A stretch of DNA of 54,238 nt from Shewanella sp. UCD-KL12 (GTDB lineage Bacteria > Pseudomonadota > Gammaproteobacteria > Enterobacterales > Shewanellaceae). Positions 18,272-24,674 of the stretch are shown here, in pieces. Location of the stretch: NCBI RefSeq assembly GCF_001957125.1, contig NZ_MPHJ01000023.1, forward strand, positions 1 to 54,238, written 5' to 3'. A program made the translations under genes and the position numbers. The notes under the pieces are model-generated. The model did not search any database, was not told the origin of the DNA, and worked only from the letters and a program-made list of their open reading frames with translations. Numbering within the stretch: position 1 is the first letter of the stretch; every line of letters begins with the position of its first letter.

Positions 18272-18924
18272 TGACTGATATGACAGAGACTGCCATTGTT
18301 GGCACTGGCGCATTAATTGAGCGGTTACTTAAAGGCGAGTTTATCTGCCGCACCACAGATGAAGAGGGGTGGCGTGCGCTTAAAAGTGCTAGCACTCGCG
18401 AACGAGTGGAAGCGTATCTCAATCAAATCAACCGCACTATAGGATCGGCTGGTGAAGGTGAAGTTTTCTTCTGTGGCTATCAGCAGCTTGGGGATAGCGA
18501 GCGTAAAGTTATCTCCTCTCAGTTTAAAGATATCTGTAATGCCTTAGTGCCATTAGTTGAGTGGTTGGTATTAGTCCAAGAGGCGAGTGGACAAGATGCG
18601 CCTTTATCAGAAGGCGCTGCAGTGCGTTTGAGTGAGTTGATGACGCGTATCGAAGATACGCCAGCATTTAGAGAGCAGCTAGCTAAGATCAGCCACTATC
18701 GCCTATTTGGATCGACCAGTAGTAATGTGGACGCTCAAATCAAGCTGGTGTTTAAACGTTTAGTAGAACTGGGTTACCTTGCTCGCCCAAATGCTGAGAA
18801 ACAGATCTTTATCGCTACAGGTAAGCTAGATTATCTCTATGAGGTGATTCGTTTTATCGATGAAACAGAAGGTTTGAGCCTGGAAGCTCAAGCTGAAACC
18901 GCGACCCAAAGGGATCTGGTTTAA
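18271..18924 (+). CDS. MksE/JetB-like accessory subunit
   Basis: A 217-residue soluble, mostly helical protein that starts in a TAATG overlap with the SMC gene. Size, position and winged-helix-like segments (ALIERLLKGEFICRTTDEEGW at the start; KLVFKRLVELGYLARPN near 165) fit the MksE/JetB (MukE-like) KITE subunit that binds the kleisin and modulates the SMC ATPase. The C-terminus reads GLSLEAQAETATQRDLV, and its stop again overlaps an ATG. The small ORF that follows ends in a similar tail. No direct enzymatic motif is present. Identification rests on context plus size and fold cues. Confidence 0.65.
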   Translation: MTDMTETAIVGTGALIERLLKGEFICRTTDEEGWRALKSASTRERVEAYLNQINRTIGSAGEGEVFFCGYQQLGDSERKVISSQFKDICNALVPLVEWLVLVQEASGQDAPLSEGAAVRLSELMTRIEDTPAFREQLAKISHYRLFGSTSSNVDAQIKLVFKRLVELGYLARPNAEKQIFIATGKLDYLYEVIRFIDETEGLSLEAQAETATQRDLV

Positions 18925-19052
18925 TGGTGGAGAGCAATCAAGCACTCTTGGGTGTGAAACAAGGCGATTACTGTGCTCACATTATCAATGGAACAGCAGG
19001 CTTGAGCATAGAGATAAAGGTTAAAGCCATGACTCAGAGGGAGCTGTTTTAG
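18924..19052 (+). CDS. Small ORF (42 residues) resembling the tail of the MksE-like protein
   Basis: ATG 18924 overlaps the stop of the previous gene (TAATG) and the stop TAG at 19050-19052 is one base before the next ATG, so the frame exactly fills the gap in the operon. The product ends in GLSIEIKVKAMTQRELF, against GLSLEAQAETATQRDLV at the end of the MksE-like protein: 8 of 17 identical plus several conservative changes. Upstream, both have an Asp-Tyr pair and Ile residues in register if a three-residue gap is allowed. It is either a relic of partial tandem duplication or a functional small subunit carrying the same C-terminal motif. It has no signal peptide or membrane segment. Confidence 0.5.
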   Translation: MVESNQALLGVKQGDYCAHIINGTAGLSIEIKVKAMTQRELF

Positions 19053-19053
19053 T

Positions 19054-20274
19054 ATGAGCAATAATTTACATCAGGCGGGTGCCAAGTTGTTAAGGCAGTT
19101 GGGCCGTCATGCCGATCTGGTCATGGATGTATACCTGTCGGGCTCAGTGCGAGAAGACGGTGACAATGCCGCTGATATTGAGAAGCTGCGAAAAAGTGAG
19201 ATCCTATGGCGACCCGAAGCGGATCAAGAGCTGCGTCTCAAGCGTTCGGTACGTGCTTTACTGGAAGAAGCGCTTAGTGATGAGCGTAACCGTCAGATTG
19301 ACTCCAATGTAGGCTCTTCACTGGCCAGTATTAAGACTTTAGCGGATCACTATAAAGAGGCTCGTCAGAACGTCGATTACAGTGCCTCAGAAGCTTACCT
19401 TGCCGATCTTAGCGAGCATGTGTATAGCTTTGCTGAGGGGCTTAGATACTCTATACGCGTGCTGTGGAGCCGTATTAATAACGAATTTGGTTATGTTGGA
19501 ACTATCAATGCCAAGATTCGTGAAAATGAGCTGGCTCAGAGCCAAGTTTCAGAGTTGCTTAACGGCCTAGAGATGTTCCAGTTTAGTGAGCTCGGTGAGA
19601 TTGCGGGCGATATTCGTGAGTTACGAAGATTACTGGTTACCACGCTGCAGGAGACCTTGAGTGACTGCACTCAGGAGCTCAGTGTGGTGCAGGGACGTTT
19701 ACTTGAGCTACTTGGCCGTTTCCGTCAAATTCGTGGCCGTACACGTTTACTTAAAGGTTGGTTACTCTATACCGATCTTCACCCTGATTATCGTCCGGAT
19801 GATCACGTCAGTCACAAACAGTTACCAACCCTGTTTAATCGAGCCGAGGCGATATTAGCGCCAGCAGCAGTCGATGTCAGTAACACAGGTTATGAGCCAG
19901 AGCTGCTTGATATTGTCTCTCGATTGAAAGCTATCACTCGCTTACCTTCTGAGAAGCAGACTTTGGGTCATGATGTGTCTGTGTCCCTGGCCGAGACTGA
20001 AGATTTTGATATCCCGGATAACCCATTAAAGCTAGCTGTCGATCAATATTTCTGTAGTGTCATTGATTCGGGTCGCAGCCAGTCGGCGCTGACTTATCTT
20101 AATGAGCAGGCATTGTCTTGGGATAGTGAAAGCTGGCTCTACCAAGTTATCTGCGGCTATGAAGGTTTACCTGAGGAGCATAGAGCTTACTTTGAACTAG
20201 AGCCTATAGGTCAATCAGACTCTGTCTATAGTGGTAATTTCATTATTCGAGATGTGGAGTTAGGTTTAGCTTAA
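19054..20274 (+). CDS. MksF/JetA-like kleisin subunit (probable)
   Basis: A 406-residue soluble, helical protein with high Leu, Glu and Arg content and heptad segments (for example about 150-240). The early segment ILWRPEADQELRLKRSVRALL resembles the N-terminal part of JetA/MksF-type kleisins, and GRFRQIRGRTRLLKGWLL lies mid-protein. As the third full-size gene of an SMC operon it is the natural kleisin candidate, bridging the two ATPase heads with the MksE-like subunit. Usual order in mukFEB and jetABCD is kleisin first; here it is last. It starts one base after the small ORF. A strong terminator ends the operon, and no JetD-like nuclease gene follows. Confidence 0.55.
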   Translation: MSNNLHQAGAKLLRQLGRHADLVMDVYLSGSVREDGDNAADIEKLRKSEILWRPEADQELRLKRSVRALLEEALSDERNRQIDSNVGSSLASIKTLADHYKEARQNVDYSASEAYLADLSEHVYSFAEGLRYSIRVLWSRINNEFGYVGTINAKIRENELAQSQVSELLNGLEMFQFSELGEIAGDIRELRRLLVTTLQETLSDCTQELSVVQGRLLELLGRFRQIRGRTRLLKGWLLYTDLHPDYRPDDHVSHKQLPTLFNRAEAILAPAAVDVSNTGYEPELLDIVSRLKAITRLPSEKQTLGHDVSVSLAETEDFDIPDNPLKLAVDQYFCSVIDSGRSQSALTYLNEQALSWDSESWLYQVICGYEGLPEEHRAYFELEPIGQSDSVYSGNFIIRDVELGLA

Positions 20275-20302
20275 ATACTTAAACTTTTCCTTATATTGAA
20301 TC

Positions 20303-20395
20303 ATGAAGCGCAAATATAATCGCTTAATATTAGCCGTCACTGTAGTAACTTTGACGGCTTTTATTTTGAGCGATATTCATCATGAACATCCTTAG
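20303..20395 (+). CDS. Possible 30-residue single-helix membrane peptide
   Basis: A short frame after the Mks-like operon encodes a basic start (MKRKYNRL), one hydrophobic helix (ILAVTVVTLTAFIL) and a polar end DIHHEHP. The layout looks like a small membrane protein, but there is no clear ribosome site and the frame runs through the operon terminator stem, so it may be accidental. Confidence 0.25.
   Translation: MKRKYNRLILAVTVVTLTAFILSDIHHEHP
20332..20369 (+). terminator. Terminator of the Mks-like operon
   Basis: Perfect eight-base stem AGCCGTCA/TGACGGCT (20332-20339 with 20352-20359) followed by TTTATTTTG. It lies 58 bases after the kleisin-like stop and ends the transcript. Confidence 0.8.
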
Positions 20396-20773
20396 TTATG
20401 CATATGTATAGTTTCTCTATCTGTTTTGTGTTTTTATGGTGGTGATTTCCTCTCTGCCATCCCTATTTGGTGGTGTTATTCACTGGTTTGTGTGCTGTGG
20501 TATTTTGTTTTGTGTTAACTAGTTGGTGGTTATGTAAAATTTAAAATCTCCTCATACTCCTTGTTTTCCTTTATGTGTAAGTAAACATAGTCATTGTCGA
20601 TTTAGTTGCTTTTTTGTAACTTTGTTGCTCGCCTCAATTGTGGTTGAAATTGTGTTCAGCATGATTCACTATCACTGTCCACAAGCGGGGTAGAACCCCC
20701 AAATATAAGCATCGATACAGATGCAAAATGAAGAAAGCATACATAAATGAGATGCTGAATCGAAGGCAGGCAT
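20396..20773. other. Spacer upstream of the DAACS symporter
   Basis: About 380 bases rich in T and G on the plus strand, with no gene or strong inverted repeat seen. It presumably carries the symporter promoter. An AAGGCAGG ribosome site is present at its right end. Confidence 0.4.
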
Positions 20774-22039
20774 ATGACTAAATCACTTTCATCACGGATC
20801 TTTATTGGTCTGTTTTCCGGATTAATATTCGGTTCCATCATTCAATACCTACTTGGGGACGTAAGTTTCTTCTCTGGCACTGTGGTCGAAATAGCCTCCG
20901 GTGTGGGTACCATGTTCGTTAGCATGATCATGATGCTGGTTGTGCCTTTGGTATTTGTCAGTATTGTTTGTGGTGTACTCGAGCTTAAAGATCTTAAAAG
21001 CTTTGGTCGCTTAGGCGGTAAGACATTCAGTTTCTATATCATCAATACTGTAGTGGCAATCTTTGCTGCTTTAGCCGTAGCGTTATTGCTTCAGCCTGGG
21101 TTGGGCGTCGATATGTCAGGTGGTACTGGCGCAACAATCACAGCAACAGAGTTACCTAACCTTGTTCAATTGATTGTAAACATAGTGCCAAGTAACCCAG
21201 TTGCAGCGTTTAGCTCAGGTAATATGCTGCAAGTGATCTTTATGGCGCTACTTGTTGGTGGCGTACTTAAGTCTTTAGGTAATGCGGCTCCTCTGCTGGT
21301 ACAGGGCTTTCAGGAAGGCAATAAGCTAATGATGAAGCTCATCACTGTTGTGATGCAGCTGGCACCTATCGGTGTATTCGCCTTGATGCTTAAGCTTGGT
21401 GCAACATTGGAAGCGGGCATCTTCTTGAGTGTTGTCGAGTACCTCGTTGTTATCTTAGGCCTGTTACTACTGTGGATATTTGTTGTTTATCCGATGGCTG
21501 TAGGTGCTTTCACGTCGGTATCAGCCAGTGAGTTCCGTGCTAAGACCCGTGAGCAGATCCTCTTCTCGCTATCGACAGCGAGTTCAAATGCAACCATTCC
21601 AGTGACTATGCGCACCCTGACTGAAAAAATAGGCGTTAAGCGCTCTGTTGCAGGTTTTGGCGTACCGCTAGGTGCGACGATGAATATGGGTGGTGTATCT
21701 ATCTATATCACTATCGCTATCTTCTTTGTGGCCAATGCGTTTGGTGCACCTATAGCGATGGAGCAACTACCTGCACTGCTATTTAGCATCTTCTTACTGT
21801 CTGTTGGCGCCGGTGGTGTACCAGGTGGTGGTATGGTAATGATTGGTGTGCTTATTCACCAGATGGGTCTACCGGTTGAAGCTTTTGCTATTGTTGCAGC
21901 CTTGGATCGCTTAATTGATATGGTACTGACTTCATGTAATGTTGTGGGTGATGCGGCAGTATTGACAATAGTTGATGCGACTGAGCAGATACATGAGAGC
22001 ACAGAGCAAGTGACTGCTCAAGCCGCTAAACAAGCTTAA
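20774..22039 (+). CDS. Dicarboxylate/amino acid:cation symporter, DAACS (GltP) family
   Basis: A 421-residue inner-membrane transporter of the GltPh/EAAT fold with eight helices and two re-entrant hairpins. Hallmarks: the serine-rich hairpin SLSTASSNATIPVTM (about 258-272), the TM7 region PLGATMNMGGVSIYI (usually NMDG), hairpin 2 SVGAGGVPGGGMVM, and TM8 ALDRLIDMVLTSCNVVGDAA. The family co-transports acidic or small neutral amino acids or C4-dicarboxylates with Na+ or H+. The NMDG-to-NMGG change at a cation and substrate site may shift coupling or specificity, so aspartate/glutamate should not be assumed. ATG 20774 has AAGGCAGG upstream. It is monocistronic with a terminator after it. Confidence 0.88.
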   Translation: MTKSLSSRIFIGLFSGLIFGSIIQYLLGDVSFFSGTVVEIASGVGTMFVSMIMMLVVPLVFVSIVCGVLELKDLKSFGRLGGKTFSFYIINTVVAIFAALAVALLLQPGLGVDMSGGTGATITATELPNLVQLIVNIVPSNPVAAFSSGNMLQVIFMALLVGGVLKSLGNAAPLLVQGFQEGNKLMMKLITVVMQLAPIGVFALMLKLGATLEAGIFLSVVEYLVVILGLLLLWIFVVYPMAVGAFTSVSASEFRAKTREQILFSLSTASSNATIPVTMRTLTEKIGVKRSVAGFGVPLGATMNMGGVSIYITIAIFFVANAFGAPIAMEQLPALLFSIFLLSVGAGGVPGGGMVMIGVLIHQMGLPVEAFAIVAALDRLIDMVLTSCNVVGDAAVLTIVDATEQIHESTEQVTAQAAKQA

Positions 22040-22081
22040 TCGCAATTGTTGGTATCGTTAAGCTGATACATCTCATTAGAG

Positions 22082-22120
22082 AAGCCCATTGACCTAATTA
22101 GAAGGTTTATGGGCTTTTTT
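22082..22120 (+). terminator. Terminator after the DAACS symporter
   Basis: Stem AAGCCCAT/ATGGGCTT (22082-22089 with 22109-22116) with an inner ACCT/AGGT pairing, followed by a run of T. It lies about 40 bases after the stop. Confidence 0.85.
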
Positions 22121-22144
22121 ATTGGTGTCATCTAATAACTTTAT

Positions 22145-22915
22145 TCACTGATACTTAGCGAGTATTTTTTGGTAGCGACTGTCGCCTTCCTCAGGGGAAG
22201 GGCGCTTAAGCTTATCTAGCGCCTCTTGAAAGCGAGAGACGAGTTCAGGGTCTATGTCTTTACTAAACGCAAAGAACAGCTCGCTTTGCTTTAGGGTGAA
22301 TACTGAGGTGAACAGCTTTAGATCTAATTCTGCTTTATTGAGATACCAATGAGCGACTCTCTCCTCATACGCCCAGAGTTTAATCCGCCCTTTATAGAGC
22401 ATTTTAGCTAAGGAGTCGGCGCGATGAGCACGTCTAATACTGCTTTTAGGGGTACCAAGAGAGAGCAGCAGCTGTTCTCCAATATCATCCTTTATTGTGC
22501 CTATGGTGTAGTTTGGTAACTGTTGAGGGGACTGGATCTCTATCTGGTTATTAGCTAGGCCGAGTAACACGATATTAGTATGAGTGATTGGTCCAGCCCA
22601 TTGAAAAAGGGCTTCACGTTCTTGGGTTCTTGTGGTCGAAAGCAATACCTGATTCGAGCCTTTAACTAGCATTTGATAGGCTCTTGGCCACGGAAATAGG
22701 CCAATTTTGATATCTTGAGGAGCTTCATTCAACTCTATAAGTACTTCATAGAGCAAGTCTACTGCAATGCCTTTGAGTTCACCGTCTTCTAGGTAGTTGT
22801 ATGGGGGGTATGATTCAGTCAGATACTCTAATTTTGTGAAGTCATCACTTTGCGCTGTAAAAGGATACAGTGAAAGTAAGCAATATAAGCAAGCTGATAT
22901 TACAAGCTTTATCAT
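22145..22915 (-). CDS. Stand-alone periplasmic solute-binding protein, SBP_bac_3 family
   Basis: A 256-residue exported protein with a Sec signal peptide (about 1-23, ending near AQSDD). The mature part begins with LEYLTESYPPYNYLEDGELKGIAVDLLYEVL, the standard opening of family-3 binding proteins (polar amino acid type). No ABC permease or ATPase genes accompany it, and the conserved Arg/Asp ligand pair cannot be confirmed by eye. In Shewanella and Vibrio many such orphan proteins exist and some feed signalling proteins. The neighbouring minus-strand genes encode a two-component pair whose kinase also has an SBP_bac_3-type sensor domain, so a shared ligand is possible, but the 376-base gap argues against one operon. 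Confidence 0.75.
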   Translation of the reverse strand: MIKLVISACLYCLLSLYPFTAQSDDFTKLEYLTESYPPYNYLEDGELKGIAVDLLYEVLIELNEAPQDIKIGLFPWPRAYQMLVKGSNQVLLSTTRTQEREALFQWAGPITHTNIVLLGLANNQIEIQSPQQLPNYTIGTIKDDIGEQLLLSLGTPKSSIRRAHRADSLAKMLYKGRIKLWAYEERVAHWYLNKAELDLKLFTSVFTLKQSELFFAFSKDIDPELVSRFQEALDKLKRPSPEEGDSRYQKILAKYQ

Positions 22916-23291
22916 TGTAGTTGTTACCAGTTGTTAACTGAGCACACTTGTTAGTGTAACAATATTATGCTTGATAGGTTAATACTGTTTAGCGCCGTCA
23001 CTATTGGTGAGTATAAAGGTTTTTACGTTAACCAATTGAAAAGGGAGCTTTATTCTTGTTTTTATTGTAAAGGATTAAGGTGTTGATAATTTTTTTGATC
23101 TTGAAAAAATTTTAACCGAGTCCTGTAACTGTTGCGCTTCATTTAGCTCTGGTATTGCTATCAGTGAGTGAGCTTGAAATTGGGCTCACTCACTTACGAT
23201 GAGTTGATAGGTTTAAGGGGTTAAGGGGTTAAGGGGTTTAAGGGTTTAAGTATTTAAGCATTAGCAGAATCTGCTATGACTGCAGCTCTGG
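22916..23291. other. Spacer with hairpin and period-8 array
   Basis: It contains an 11-base perfect stem AGTGAGTGAGC/GCTCACTCACT (23163-23173 with 23184-23194) with no T-run and, at 23210-23258, six near-repeats of GGTTTAAG. The left half is AT-rich and presumably carries the promoter of the binding-protein gene. No ORF of note. Confidence 0.5.
23210..23258. repeat. Tandem array of about six GGTTTAAG-like octamers
   Basis: Units read GGTTTAAG, GGGTTAAG, GGGTTAAG, GGGTTTAAG, GGTTTAAG and TATTTAAG. The array lies in the 3' region of the response-regulator gene, about 35 bases after its stop. Confidence 0.75.
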
Positions 23292-24674
23292 TTATTTGTC
23301 TTTTGTAATTCTTCGGCTCAGTGCACTTTGACTGATACCCAACATCTGCGCTGCCACAGTTTGATTGTTAGCGGTACGACTCATAGCCTCATCAATGAGT
23401 GCTTGGCTCATTTGGGCGAGTGTCGGCAAGTTTTTTGGAAAGTGCAGTGTATCCGTTTGCTGGCTTACTTCATGCTTATGCTCATTGATAGCCTCCATAA
23501 AGGGAGTGATATTGAGCTGCACGCCATCGCTTCGGCTGACTCCATCAAATACCATACCTTTAAGCTCGTGCAGGTTACCTGGGAATTGGTATTCGGCCAA
23601 TTGGTGTGCGAGGTTCATTGGTTGCTGAGGTGCTTCTAACCCCATCTCTTTTGATGCCATCTGTATAAAATGGTTGATCAACATAGATAGATCGAGTTTT
23701 CGCTCACGTAGTGGCGGCAGTTTTATCTTGTGAGAGCGAAGCCTGTATAGAAGATCACTGCGAAACTTACCATTTTGGTTTAGTGCCAGCAGATCGTGTT
23801 GAGTTGAGGTCACTATTTTACAGTTAACTGGATAGGGACGGTCGCTTCCTACTGGGTAATACTGTTTATGCTCGATGACATCGACCAGCTTAGCTTGTGC
23901 TTCTAGCGGAAGGTCGCCTATCTCATTGAGATAGAGCAAGCCTGACTGAACTTGGTGAAGTGCTCCAGCTTGCGCGCTAACTTGGCCGTCATCAAAGATC
24001 GTAATTTGTCCAAAAAGTTGTAATTCAAATGCGCTAGTATTAATGCCTGAAAGGTTAATATTGATGAAAGGGGCATCTTGGCTCGTTAGCTGATGGCATG
24101 ATTTAGCAAACTCATCCTTACCTGTGCCGCTCTCACCGTAAATAAGAATAGGCTCTGGACTATGTGCTACTGCTTCTAAGTAGCGAAATTGATCCAGCAG
24201 TACCGGCTCACAGGTCAGAATATTGTTAAAGACCTCTGGTTGACTCAAGGTGCGACTTAGAAAGCTCTCTTTAATTCTTAAGTAGTTCCTTTCAAGCCCA
24301 ACTACCTCGAGTGCTCTTCTTACTGTTCTGGCGAGATCGTCGACATTATCAGTCTTGATAAAATAATCATAAGCACCATTTTTGATACAACGCACCGCAG
24401 TATCGACTTCGTTCACACCTGTTACTATGATGACTCGGGTTTTAGGGAAGTGAGTGCGAATCATCTCCAAAATGGTTTCACCAGAGTGAAATGGCATGGT
24501 GAGATCGAGTAATACCAATGCATAGTCACTGAGCGCAAGTCTATTCTCAACCTGCCTACTGTCAACGCAGGTATCTATATGTGCTTCAGGCACAAGACGG
24601 TTTAATGTGATCGCTAAGCTTCTAAGCCATGAAGGTTCATCGTCAACTAAGAGGATATTTCTTGCTAACTTCAC
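23292..24674 (-). CDS. NtrC-family response regulator with degenerate AAA+ domain
   Basis: A 460-residue protein: receiver domain (1-120), AAA+ domain (about 150-385) and Fis-type helix-turn-helix (about 418-460, NNQTVAAQMLGISQSALSRRI). The receiver keeps its acidic pocket, the phospho-Asp in LLDLTMP and a Lys in FIKTD. Walker A is GESGTGKD. The sigma-54 loop GAFTGA is absent; the region reads LFGQITIFDDGQVSAQAGAL. The Walker B acidic pair is Asn-Glu (LLYLNEIGDLPL) instead of Asp-Glu. The protein may bind DNA and ATP yet be unable to remodel sigma-54 holoenzyme, like TyrR- or HupR-type divergents. It starts with GTG in a GTGA overlap with the kinase gene, so the two are coupled. The target is probably the divergent flavocytochrome gene, by position. 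Confidence 0.85.
   Translation of the reverse strand: MKLARNILLVDDEPSWLRSLAITLNRLVPEAHIDTCVDSRQVENRLALSDYALVLLDLTMPFHSGETILEMIRTHFPKTRVIIVTGVNEVDTAVRCIKNGAYDYFIKTDNVDDLARTVRRALEVVGLERNYLRIKESFLSRTLSQPEVFNNILTCEPVLLDQFRYLEAVAHSPEPILIYGESGTGKDEFAKSCHQLTSQDAPFININLSGINTSAFELQLFGQITIFDDGQVSAQAGALHQVQSGLLYLNEIGDLPLEAQAKLVDVIEHKQYYPVGSDRPYPVNCKIVTSTQHDLLALNQNGKFRSDLLYRLRSHKIKLPPLRERKLDLSMLINHFIQMASKEMGLEAPQQPMNLAHQLAEYQFPGNLHELKGMVFDGVSRSDGVQLNITPFMEAINEHKHEVSQQTDTLHFPKNLPTLAQMSQALIDEAMSRTANNQTVAAQMLGISQSALSRRITKDK

Noticed and set aside
14591..20274. Complete Wadjet (JetABCD) defence system
   Set aside because: No JetD is present next to the three subunits, so a complete plasmid-defence system cannot be claimed.
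23163..23194. Hairpin as terminator of the response-regulator gene
   Set aside because: The stem is good but no T-run follows on either strand.
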